Below are positions 54,185 through 61,468 of a stretch of DNA of 64,000 bases, piece by piece. Position numbers and translations under genes: made by a program. This stretch comes from Aureimonas frigidaquae. GTDB taxonomy: Bacteria > Pseudomonadota > Alphaproteobacteria > Rhizobiales > Rhizobiaceae. The notes under the pieces were generated by a model. It was not told the origin of the DNA and did no database searches. It was given only the letters and a program-made list of their open reading frames with translations. The stretch lies in NCBI RefSeq assembly GCF_001463905.1, contig NZ_BBWR01000012.1, positions 186,001 to 250,000 of the forward strand, read 5' to 3'. The first letter of the stretch is position 1. Each line of letters starts with the position of its first letter.

Positions 54185-54195
54185 ATGCCAGCTGA
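54052..54195 (+). CDS. Possible 47-residue leader peptide
   Basis: AAAGGA lies 8 bases before ATG at 54052. The frame codes for 47 residues rich in Ala, Pro, Arg and His and stops at 54195, overlapping the start (54185) of the next gene in another frame. It runs through a terminator hairpin. The layout recalls attenuation or translational coupling, but the peptide could equally be chance. Low confidence. Confidence 0.25.
   Translation: MPKRADINRHRPPALGAGAAPAHPSAIASHRGLRAPFSFLEQEYNAS
54143..54158 (+). terminator. Rho-independent-type hairpin just before the 54185 gene
   Basis: GGGGCC (54143-54148), loop TTCG, GGCCCC (54153-54158), then TTTCTCGTTTCT. It ends only about 15 bases before the ribosome site of the next gene, so transcripts from the AT-rich promoter at about 53950 would meet it before reaching that gene. 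Confidence 0.65.
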
Positions 54196-54838
54196 AACAG
54201 CAGCAGTCCGTAAGACAGTCGCCAACGGGGCGGCAGACGCCCTACCCGCTTTGATCGTTCTCGGGTTGGACGATAGCGGCAAGGCGCATGCCTCGTGGTT
54301 CGACGATGACGAGGCGGACACCGCCCGGTCGGCCGCAAGCCTGATGGGGATGCGGTCCCTGCCCGCCGATACCGAGGCCCTGCAGACCATCGCCGCCCGC
54401 CTGCCACATGGACGGATCTTCCCGAGCGGCAAGGCCTTCGTGCCCTTCGTCAAGGCGGCACTCTACGAGCAGCTGGCCGGCATGTTGCCGAAGGGCGAGG
54501 CGGCACCGTTGCGGTTGGTCGCTGGAGCAAATGGCAAGGTAGCCGGTCCAGCGAAGAACGCGGTCAAGGCTTCGGCGGTCGGGGCCGGTTCGGGAGGCCG
54601 TGGCGGTGAGGCCGGTGCTGCAAGCGGCAGCGAGGATCGTCCGGCCGACTGGCAGAAGCTGAAGGCCGGCAGCGTGGTCCTCATCACCGAGGGCGACCAG
54701 GAGGGCTGGTTCGAGGCCGTCATCGTTCAGGACAAGGGTGATGGCGCCTACACGCTGAAGTGGCGGGACTGGCCGGAAGAGCCGACGCAGGTGCGCCGTC
54801 GGCACCAGATCGCCCTGCTGCCCCCAGTGGCCGCGTGA
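54185..54838 (+). CDS. Hypothetical protein with C-terminal SH3/Tudor-like domain
   Basis: A 217-residue cytoplasmic protein. The N-terminal domain (about 15-110) opens LIVLGLDDSGKAHASWFDDDEADTA and has LPHGRIFPSGKAFVPFVKAALYEQL. A Gly/Ala-rich linker (about 115-150) follows. The last 55 residues (LKAGSVVLITEGDQEGWFEA then DGAYTLKWRDWPEEPTQVRR) look like a small barrel of the SH3, Tudor or Agenet type, common in nucleic-acid or protein binding. Known family not recognised. GGAG is 10 bases before the start. It is followed after 11 bases by the second DUF3768 gene, so the two are cotranscribed. Confidence 0.7.
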   Translation: MPAETAAVRKTVANGAADALPALIVLGLDDSGKAHASWFDDDEADTARSAASLMGMRSLPADTEALQTIAARLPHGRIFPSGKAFVPFVKAALYEQLAGMLPKGEAAPLRLVAGANGKVAGPAKNAVKASAVGAGSGGRGGEAGAASGSEDRPADWQKLKAGSVVLITEGDQEGWFEAVIVQDKGDGAYTLKWRDWPEEPTQVRRRHQIALLPPVAA

Positions 54839-54849
54839 GGACCCCTGCC

Positions 54850-55236
54850 ATGACCGAACCTCAAGCATCCAAGAATGAGGAGGTCCGCAGCAATGCGGGC
54901 CTGCCCACCGCCCCGCGCCATGAGGTCATCGCCGCGCTCAACGATCAGTTCCGCCAGACCCTGCGGGGTGGGGCGGTGTTCATGACCGCCAGTGTCGCCA
55001 ACATCTCCAGCGTTCGCCTGCGCCGCATGATGGAGGCCATTCGCACCTTCGAGGGCTTCTGCGAAGAGCAAGACCCCTATGGCGAACACGACCTCGGTTC
55101 CATCAAGGACGAGGACGAGCGGTTCTTCTGGAAGATTGACTACTTCGACCCGTCCATGCGGTTCGGGTCGCAGGATCCTGCCAACCCGGCCATCACCCTA
55201 CGCGTCATGACCATCATGCGGCCGGAGGAGTACTGA
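54850..55236 (+). CDS. DUF3768 family protein, copy 2
   Basis: A 128-residue protein with the full DUF3768 pattern: LNDQFRQTLRGGAVFMTASV, EEQDPYGEHDLGSIKDEDER and FFWKIDYFDPSMRFGSQDPA followed by NPAITLRVMTIMRPEEY. It shares its domain layout with copy 1 at 52560. Its tail is closer to the family norm. GAGG lies 9 bases before the start. Function unknown; the island context suggests an accessory role in the element's maintenance. Confidence 0.88.
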   Translation: MTEPQASKNEEVRSNAGLPTAPRHEVIAALNDQFRQTLRGGAVFMTASVANISSVRLRRMMEAIRTFEGFCEEQDPYGEHDLGSIKDEDERFFWKIDYFDPSMRFGSQDPANPAITLRVMTIMRPEEY

Positions 55237-55273
55237 GATGGGCTTCCACCAACGTGTACGGAGCCGGGCAGCC

Positions 55274-55546
55274 TCAGCGACTTTCGGCCTTGGGTTTGCG
55301 GCCAGCCCGCAAGGCGGGCGGCGGCGGTGCCCCCTCCGGCGGCTGGCTGACGAGATCGGCAACGGAAACCTCAAGCGCCTTGGCGATGGCCTCCAGCGCG
55401 CCGATGGTGAGGTTCTCCTTCGCCCGTTCGATACGCCCGATGTAGGAGCGATCGATATCGGCGGCCAAGGCGAGGCGTTCCTGCGACATCCCTTTGGCGA
55501 CCCGCAGGACGCGAATGTTGTAGCTGATCGATTCTCGGGCGCTCAT
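55274..55546 (-). CDS. XRE-family transcriptional regulator
   Basis: A 90-residue DNA-binding protein with a Cro/C1-type helix-turn-helix: RVLRVAKGMSQERLALAADI and DRSYIGRIERAKENLTIGAL, followed by LEAIAKALEVSVADLV. The tail is Pro-rich and basic. Such small repressors often control element genes or toxin-antitoxin pairs. It reads divergently from the exported protein gene, with 102 bases between them, the likely operator region. No toxin partner was identified. Confidence 0.9.
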   Translation of the reverse strand: MSARESISYNIRVLRVAKGMSQERLALAADIDRSYIGRIERAKENLTIGALEAIAKALEVSVADLVSQPPEGAPPPPALRAGRKPKAESR

Positions 55547-55648
55547 GACCCGGAGAGAGACGACATTGCGGGCTTGATAATCGACGGACTGACAATCCCC
55601 TATTGCGATAAACCACGTCGCTCACAGCCCGGACCTCAGTCATCCATC

Positions 55649-56746
55649 ATGAGATTGCTTTCACGCATGCACGCCGCCCTGTGCAGACCTTGGCGCAGGA
55701 TCACGGCCCGGGCATCCATTGCCCTCCTACTTTCCGCCGCTTCGATGGCGTCGCCCGCGCAAGCGCAATTCGACGAAGAGCAGCACTTCGGCAACTGGAC
55801 ACTGATCCCATACGAAGGCTTGGGGCCGGGTTCGTGCCTGCTCATGACCCGCTCGCCTCAGAAGGATGCATCCTTCATCGCCTTCGTTGGCGACGACGAA
55901 CAGCTACAGTTCGGGTTCATGTCGGCCAGCAAGGACCTGTCTCTGGATTCGCGAGCCGCCATGGATCTTCGCATCGATGGGCAAAGCGTGCCGTTGTCGG
56001 CTATCCGGCCCTTTGATGAGTCCGTCGTGCTGTTCCGACAAAGTCAGACCGCGCCTCGGCTGGAAGAGCTGCTGGCCACCGCCGGACAAATCCACATCAT
56101 GAGCCGGGACTACGTCTCTCGGTTTCGCCCGAGCCGAACGCCGCAGGCCATCGCGGCTTTGCTTGAGTGTTACGACCTCCACCTCGAAGCGCTCGGCGAC
56201 ATGGAGGAGGATCGGCATCAGGCCGCAAATACGCCGACGCCACCATCGAACGCGAGCGGCCTCGATGCGGCCATGGATGGCATGTCCGGCAGCGGTTCGA
56301 TGATCGCCCAATTCGCCTGCGAGGTATCAGGACCGGCCCTCACCGGCATTCCCGACATCCTGAACAAGAACCAGATGACCGAGATGATGCTGTCGATCGC
56401 CGAGGATGGTTCGGCAACGATCAACGGCACGCAGCTTGCGGCCGCCAGCGTTCGGCGCGCTGGGGATGGGTCCCTGCAGATGGCCGCCTATGACGGCCGC
56501 ATGGTCGTATCGGCCGTGCATGGCACACCCGGCAGCGCCGCGCCGGTCTGGGGCCTCAGCCCGCAGCAGCTGGAAGCCTATCAAGCGTTCCAAGGCATCG
56601 GCCGACAGATGACCGGTATGGTCATGGGCAATCGCGCCCGCTTCATGCTCGTCAACCTCGCCCAGGACGCCATCACCTTCTTCGACGTCGAAGCAGACGA
56701 TCGCCCGACCAATCAGCAAAGCCCCTTCTGCATTCGCACGCAGTAG
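55649..56746 (+). CDS. Exported protein of unknown family
   Basis: A 365-residue protein with a long basic signal peptide ending in PAQAQ (residue about 40). The mature part has two beta-rich halves. The first (EQHFGNWTLIPYEGLGPGSC, then LLMTRSPQKDASFIAFVGDD) resembles invasion-associated IalB-type domains only loosely. The second (about 210-365) has no recognisable motif and ends with a Cys (SPFCIRTQ). Two Cys in each half might form disulfides. It is periplasmic or surface-exposed. ATG at 55649 is chosen because the signal sequence follows directly. Confidence 0.65.
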   Translation: MRLLSRMHAALCRPWRRITARASIALLLSAASMASPAQAQFDEEQHFGNWTLIPYEGLGPGSCLLMTRSPQKDASFIAFVGDDEQLQFGFMSASKDLSLDSRAAMDLRIDGQSVPLSAIRPFDESVVLFRQSQTAPRLEELLATAGQIHIMSRDYVSRFRPSRTPQAIAALLECYDLHLEALGDMEEDRHQAANTPTPPSNASGLDAAMDGMSGSGSMIAQFACEVSGPALTGIPDILNKNQMTEMMLSIAEDGSATINGTQLAAASVRRAGDGSLQMAAYDGRMVVSAVHGTPGSAAPVWGLSPQQLEAYQAFQGIGRQMTGMVMGNRARFMLVNLAQDAITFFDVEADDRPTNQQSPFCIRTQ

Positions 56747-56803
56747 ACCCCCTTCCCTCATCCCGACGCCACTGCGTCGCGGCCTGAAGGAGGGCCGAGC
56801 CTT

Positions 56804-57382
56804 ATGAGTGCATACCTTTCGGCCATGAGCCAATACACCACCTTCTCCGGCCGGGCGTCACGGGCTGAGTTCTGGAAGTTCACCGGCATCTACATGCTGG
56901 GCGCCCTGATCATCATTTGCATCGAGACCTTCGTGCTCGGTGTGCCAGAAGACAGCATCACCGTGTTCTACGCGATCTACATGCTGGTGCACGTCCTGCC
57001 CGGGATCGCCGTCACGGTCCGACGCCTGCATGACATCGACCGCAACGGGGCATGGTTCCTGCTCCTGTTCACCGGCATTGGCATCATCGTGCTTCTGGTG
57101 TTCATGCTGATGCCCAGCATACCGGGCCCGAACCGCTTCGGCCCTGCGCCCGATGCCTTTGCCGAGCCGACCGGGCAGCGCATCGACCCGCACGATCACC
57201 GCATCGACACGTATGGCCACGCCTACGCCCCCGAGCAGCCTCACCAGCGCGCGCCAGCCGCCCAAGGCGACCCGATTGCCGAAATCGAGCGCCTTGCCCA
57301 CCTGCGGGCCGCTGGCGGCCTCACCGATGCCGAGTTCGAAGTGCTGAAGGCGCGCGCCCTGTCGCGGCTGACCGCGAGCTAG
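56804..57382 (+). CDS. DUF805 membrane protein with C-terminal SHOCT domain
   Basis: A 192-residue protein. Residues about 1-105 are a DUF805 domain: YTTFSGRASRAEFWKFTGIY, then three or four hydrophobic helices with VTVRRLHDIDRNGAWFLL. A polar linker follows, and the last 35 residues are a SHOCT domain (EIERLAHLRAAGGLTDAEFE). SHOCT tails are short helical modules found at the ends of membrane proteins in many mobile genes; their role is not settled. GGAGGG precedes the start. It is followed after 3 bases by another SHOCT gene. Confidence 0.88.
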   Translation: MSAYLSAMSQYTTFSGRASRAEFWKFTGIYMLGALIIICIETFVLGVPEDSITVFYAIYMLVHVLPGIAVTVRRLHDIDRNGAWFLLLFTGIGIIVLLVFMLMPSIPGPNRFGPAPDAFAEPTGQRIDPHDHRIDTYGHAYAPEQPHQRAPAAQGDPIAEIERLAHLRAAGGLTDAEFEVLKARALSRLTAS

Positions 57383-57385
57383 GCC

Positions 57386-57811
57386 ATGACAGACGAGGAA
57401 CTCGGCATTCTCATGATCACCGGGCTGGTGATCTTCATCGGGTTCCTGCCGGTGTTCATCGCCTTCCTGCGGGGCCATCCCAACCGGTGGCCCATTCTCA
57501 TTCTGACCGTCGTCGCCGGGGCGACCTTGGTAGGATGGCTGATCGCCCTGATCTGGTCGATGAACGCGATCCACCGGAGCCAAGGCCCGATCGCCAATGG
57601 CGGGGAGTCCGGCCTGAACCTGTTCGCGAACGATGTCCCAGCCCGCGCGACAGTACCTGAGGCGCCACAACCCTCACGGTCGGACAGGAAAGGCGCGCCA
57701 GTCGAAGCTGTTGCCGGTCAGCTGGAGCGGCTGACGGACCTCCACCAAACCGGATGGTTGACCGACGCAGAGTTCACAAAAGCAAAAGCAGCATTATTAG
57801 AGCAGTTCTAA
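57386..57811 (+). CDS. Small two-helix membrane protein with C-terminal SHOCT domain
   Basis: A 141-residue protein: two hydrophobic helices (about 4-26 and 33-55: ILMITGLVIFIGFLPVFIAF; WPILILTVVAGATLVGWLIA), a polar linker and a SHOCT tail (GQLERLTDLHQTGWLTDAEF). It begins 3 bases after the DUF805-SHOCT gene. The two share the tail, so they probably assemble together or with a common partner in the inner membrane. No family name beyond SHOCT applies. Confidence 0.8.
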   Translation: MTDEELGILMITGLVIFIGFLPVFIAFLRGHPNRWPILILTVVAGATLVGWLIALIWSMNAIHRSQGPIANGGESGLNLFANDVPARATVPEAPQPSRSDRKGAPVEAVAGQLERLTDLHQTGWLTDAEFTKAKAALLEQF

Positions 57812-57881
57812 AAAGCTCTGCGGACCAGATGCAGGACTTCAGACGCTAATTAGTACCCGATCAATAATAGGAGTTGCATTT

Positions 57882-57904
57882 GCTACAACTGTCTACAATA
57901 GTTG
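57882..57904. promoter_or_regulatory. Palindromic operator before the catabolic operon
   Basis: Between 57886 and 57904 CAACT and AGTTG flank a 9-base core, and inside it ACTGTCTACAAT (57888-57899) is itself a near-perfect GntR-type palindrome. It lies about 20 bases before the start codon of the lyase gene. A related GCWACAACTG occurs at 58805-58814 before the second gene. A GntR-type repressor is suggested by the pattern; none is in the window. Confidence 0.5.
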
Positions 57905-57923
57905 CGGTGATTTGGAGGACAAA

Positions 57924-58754
57924 ATGGCCATTAAGGGAAAACGTAGTGCGCTGTATATTCCCGCTTCGAATGAGCGCGCGATTGGAAAGATCGCGTCTCT
58001 AGCATGCGACATCGTCATTCTGGACCTTGAGGATGCTGTCGCGCCGGATCGTAAGTCGTTAGCCCGTACAAACGCCGTTGCCGCATTCACGTCGAGTTTG
58101 GAAAGCGGCCGAGAAGCATTCATTCGCATCAACGCCATAGACAGCGAAGAATTCGAACAGGACGTGCTGGCGCTTCGTCAAACGACAGCGCCGGTGGTTG
58201 TACCGAAGGTCAATTGCTCAGACGACCTTCGGACTGTCGCCCGACACCTGCCTGATCGTCCGATTTGGGCGATGATAGAGACGTGCCTCGGCGTGCAGAA
58301 CATCAACGGTATCGCCGGGGAGTCCAGGAACCTCCCACTCGCAGGCCTCATCATCGGAGCCAACGACCTTGCAAAAGAGATGTTTTGCCGGCTCGATCGG
58401 TCACGACGGCCGATCTGGCCGGCCCTCAGCATGGCCGTCATGGCAGCAAGAGCCAACGGCCTGGATATCCTCGATGCCGTATTCAACCGCATCAAGGATC
58501 AGGAAGGCTTCGAGACGGAATGCGCAGAGGGCGTTGAATTCGGCTTCGACGGAAAGACCTTGATCCACCCGACGCAGATCGAACCCTGCAACCGGATATT
58601 TTCGCCCGATGCTGATGATATCGCATGGGCCGAACGGGTCGTTTCTGCTTTTTCCAATACCGAGAATGCCTCGGTGAATGCGCTGAACATCGACGGGCAA
58701 ATGGTCGAACGGCTTCATCTCGCCTCCGCCACGCGCGTCCTATCCCGCCGATAG
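57924..58754 (+). CDS. CitE-like CoA-ester lyase (HpcH/HpaI aldolase family)
   Basis: A 276-residue TIM-barrel lyase: RSALYIPASNERAIGKIASL, VILDLEDAVAPDRKSLAR (the metal-binding D-E-D of CitE relatives), FIRINAIDSEEFEQDVLAL, WAMIETCLGV and GFDGKTLIHPTQIEPCN. Relatives split malyl-CoA, beta-methylmalyl-CoA, citramalyl-CoA or citryl-CoA into acetyl- or propionyl-CoA and a keto acid. GGAGG sits 5 bases before ATG 57924. First gene of a four-gene group. Substrate unknown. Confidence 0.87.
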   Translation: MAIKGKRSALYIPASNERAIGKIASLACDIVILDLEDAVAPDRKSLARTNAVAAFTSSLESGREAFIRINAIDSEEFEQDVLALRQTTAPVVVPKVNCSDDLRTVARHLPDRPIWAMIETCLGVQNINGIAGESRNLPLAGLIIGANDLAKEMFCRLDRSRRPIWPALSMAVMAARANGLDILDAVFNRIKDQEGFETECAEGVEFGFDGKTLIHPTQIEPCNRIFSPDADDIAWAERVVSAFSNTENASVNALNIDGQMVERLHLASATRVLSRR

Positions 58755-58831
58755 CGGGAAACCGGAATACGCCTTGTTCACCCGTCCCAATAGTAGTAGC
58801 AATAGCAACAACTGATTGTCGGGAGGCAGAC

Positions 58832-59905
58832 ATGATTATTCGCCGGATGGTTTTGAGGCGGCTGGACCTTCCCCTGACGCGTCCATACCGGCTGGCCTAT
58901 CGAACATTCGAGACCTTCGAGCCGTTCATGGTGGAGATCGAAGATGAAGACGGCCGCCGTTCGGTTTCCGACGCTCATGTGTCGCCGGGCTCGAGCGCCG
59001 AAACACGCGACGGCGCGTGGCGCTTTCTGCAGCAACGGGCGAGCGCGGCTATCGGCCGGCCTGTCCGGGAAGCGAAGGCCGAGATTCTCGATCATTTCAA
59101 GACAAGCAAGGTAGCAACGACCGCTCTCGTGACGGCGATCGAGATCATGGAAAACAATTTTCATCTCCAGATCGACGACAACGTGTCGCTTCCTCTCCTT
59201 GCCCCGGTCAACGCGTTGGATGCTGCCGGTATCGAGCAGGAGATGGAGAGCGGGATCGCCCGCGGCTTCGCGACCTTCAAGGTCAAGGTCGGCAAGGATG
59301 TCGCTGCCGATCTGCTTCGTGTTGAGATGATCCGCAAGGCCGTCGCCGGGCGTGCGACGCTGCGTCTGGATGCCAACCGCGCCTTTAGCCGAGACGACGC
59401 GGTGGCCTTCGCCGCGCGCCTGGACCCGGAAGGCATCGAACTCTTCGAGCAACCCTGCGATGCCGATGACTGGGCAGCCAATACGGCAGTTGCAGAGGCA
59501 TCTCCGGTTCCTCTCATGCTGGATGAGCCGATCTGCACGCTTGCCGACATCCGGCGTGCCGGCGAAATCCCGAACGTTGGTTTCTGCAAGCTCAAGCTCA
59601 AACGCTTTGGGGGGGTCGACCGCCTGGTGACCGGGCTGCGGGCGGTGCGGGAGAACGGCATGGAACCCGTCCTCGGCGATGGCCTCGGCAGCGAGTTGCA
59701 CAACTGGTTGGAAGCCTGCGCGGCGCGCCGCGAGATCACGAATGCAGGCGAGTTCAACGGCTTCCTGAAACCGAAGGAACGCCTTTTCCGAAATCCGATG
59801 CCGTTCGAAGCCGGAGAGATCCGCTTGCCGCCCGGATACCGGCCCGAACTCGACGAACAAAAAATCGAACGGGCAACGCGCGAGCAAGCCGTTTTTCAAG
59901 CCTGA
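58832..59905 (+). CDS. Enolase-superfamily enzyme (mandelate racemase / muconate-lactonizing type)
   Basis: A 357-residue member of the MR/MLE group. The capping domain opens MIIRRMVLRRLDLPLTRPYR. The barrel has the KxK motif at 150-152, Asp 180 in RLDANRAF, Glu 206 in LFEQPCD and Asp 231 in LDEPICT (the three metal ligands), then a second KxK at 253-257 (CKLKLKRFGG). With Lys on both sides of the active site it fits the epimerase/OSBS/lactonizing subgroup. The substrate is unknown; with a CitE-like lyase next to it an acid or lactone is likely. GGAGG precedes it. The preceding gap of 77 bases carries an operator-like sequence. Confidence 0.85.
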   Translation: MIIRRMVLRRLDLPLTRPYRLAYRTFETFEPFMVEIEDEDGRRSVSDAHVSPGSSAETRDGAWRFLQQRASAAIGRPVREAKAEILDHFKTSKVATTALVTAIEIMENNFHLQIDDNVSLPLLAPVNALDAAGIEQEMESGIARGFATFKVKVGKDVAADLLRVEMIRKAVAGRATLRLDANRAFSRDDAVAFAARLDPEGIELFEQPCDADDWAANTAVAEASPVPLMLDEPICTLADIRRAGEIPNVGFCKLKLKRFGGVDRLVTGLRAVRENGMEPVLGDGLGSELHNWLEACAARREITNAGEFNGFLKPKERLFRNPMPFEAGEIRLPPGYRPELDEQKIERATREQAVFQA

Positions 59906-59921
59906 TACTGGAGGAAACGCA

Positions 59922-61457
59922 ATGGGTCATGACGCCTTGATGGCAGAACTCGACCAACGACGCGCCAAGGCGCAAGCGATGGGTGGCGAGGACAAGCTTG
60001 CCAAACGGCGGGAGCGCGGGCAGCTCAATGCGATGGAACGCCTCGATGCGCTTGTCGATGAGAACACGTTTTTCGAAATGGGTTTGCTTGGCGCGTCGGC
60101 TGTCTACGAAAGCGATATCGCCGGCACTCCGCGCGACGGCAAGCTGACGGGATTTGCCAGGATCAACGGTCGCGATGTCGGAGTGGTAGTGAACGAGTTC
60201 ACCACCAAGGGCGCGTCGACTAGCGCGACCAATTCGAAGAAGATGGGGTATATCCGCAAGACGTGTGTCGAACGCGGCCTGCCCTTCGTGCATATCGGGG
60301 AATCGACCGGTGCGCGCCTGCCCGATGCCATGGGCTCCAAGGGTATGGGCCAGTTGCTCGGCAACGACACGACGCAGTTCAAGCGCATGCGAGAAACGCC
60401 GTGGGCGGCAGCCGCGCTCGACACGTCGTTCGGCTCCTCTGCATGGATGTGCTGTTGCTCCGACTTCACCGTCATGCGCAAGGGCTCGATCATGTCGGTT
60501 TCCAGCCCGCGGCTGGTATCGATGGCCATCGGCGAAAAGGTCGACCTCGAGGAACTCGGCGGCTGGCGCATCCACGCGGAACAGACGGGCCTTATCGACC
60601 AGTTCGTCGACACGGACGAAGAGGCCATGGCGGCCATTCGGAGCTTTCTTTCGTACATGCCATCGCACAATGGCGAACTGCCCCCGGACAGCGCCGTGAC
60701 GGAAGGCTCCGGCGAAGACCAGGAAAGCATTCTGGACCTCATTCCGGAAAAGCGGACGCAGGTCTACGACATGAAGAAGGTCATCCGGGTGATCTTCGAT
60801 CGCGGCAGCTACTTCGAGATGAAGCCGCGTTTCGGCAAGTCGGCGACGGTCGGACTTGCCCGCCTTGCCGGTAAGGTCGTCGGGATCGTCGCGAACAATC
60901 CCCAGGTGGGCGGCGGCGCCCTCTCCGCCGAAGCCTGCCGCAAGATCATCGAATTCACGGTGCTCTGCGACAGTTTCAACATCCCAATCATCCGCCTCAT
61001 GGATACGCCGGGCTTCGTCGTCGGCACCGACGCGGAGCGCCGCGGAGCCCCCGGCCACATCATGAATTTCATGAATGCGACCTGCATGACGACGGTACCG
61101 CAGGTTACCGTCATCTGCCGCAAAGCGTATGGCCGCGCCTATGTCGCCATGGGAGGCGGCGCCCATAACGACGCCATGATTGCTTGGCCGATGGCCGAGG
61201 TTTCCTTCATGGATCCGGTCTTCGCGACGTCCATCGTCCACAACAAGACCAAGGATGACGACGGCTTCGAGGAAGCGCTCGCCCATATCCAGAAGAACCT
61301 GGAGATCTGGGACATGGCGCGGATTTTCTCCGCCCACGACGTGATCAAGCCGCAAGAGACGCGGTCCTATCTTGTCCGCATGCTGGATATCCAGCGGCGC
61401 AGGCGCTCCAACGGCATCGGACAACATCTGATGCGCACATGGCCCACAAGCTACTGA
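59922..61457 (+). CDS. Acyl-CoA carboxyltransferase (AccD/PccB-type) subunit
   Basis: A 511-residue carboxyltransferase of the propionyl-CoA carboxylase beta family with two crotonase-like halves. ARERL-like NAMERLDALVDENTFFEMG opens it, followed by VVVNEFTTKGASTSATNSKK, HIGESTGARLPDAMGSKGMG, then VVGIVANNPQVGGGALSAEA and MDTPGFVVGTDAERRGAPGH. It normally needs a biotin carboxylase/carrier subunit, which is not encoded here. Without one it might work as a decarboxylase or transcarboxylase, or borrow a carrier from the housekeeping enzyme. It starts 17 bases after the previous gene. Confidence 0.88.
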   Translation: MGHDALMAELDQRRAKAQAMGGEDKLAKRRERGQLNAMERLDALVDENTFFEMGLLGASAVYESDIAGTPRDGKLTGFARINGRDVGVVVNEFTTKGASTSATNSKKMGYIRKTCVERGLPFVHIGESTGARLPDAMGSKGMGQLLGNDTTQFKRMRETPWAAAALDTSFGSSAWMCCCSDFTVMRKGSIMSVSSPRLVSMAIGEKVDLEELGGWRIHAEQTGLIDQFVDTDEEAMAAIRSFLSYMPSHNGELPPDSAVTEGSGEDQESILDLIPEKRTQVYDMKKVIRVIFDRGSYFEMKPRFGKSATVGLARLAGKVVGIVANNPQVGGGALSAEACRKIIEFTVLCDSFNIPIIRLMDTPGFVVGTDAERRGAPGHIMNFMNATCMTTVPQVTVICRKAYGRAYVAMGGGAHNDAMIAWPMAEVSFMDPVFATSIVHNKTKDDDGFEEALAHIQKNLEIWDMARIFSAHDVIKPQETRSYLVRMLDIQRRRRSNGIGQHLMRTWPTSY

Positions 61458-61468
61458 GAGGTTTCCGG

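Larger units (their letters stand above)
47377..57850. mobile_element. Integrated element at tRNA-Leu (right boundary not found)
   Basis: Signs of an island: a tyrosine-recombinase integrase right behind a tRNA 3' end, a drop in GC and changed codon use at about 49,100-51,200, and a run of orphan and mobile-DNA-type genes (DUF3768 pair, XRE repressor, APH-type kinase) unlike the metabolic genes to the left. I searched by eye for a second copy of the tRNA end and did not find it before 64,000. The right limit given is where the catabolic operon starts. The element may end earlier or run past the window. Confidence 0.55.

Noticed and set aside
59754-61427. Long minus-strand open frame opposite the carboxyltransferase gene
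   Set aside because: Antisense shadow; the plus-strand protein is a clear family member and the shadow has no motif.
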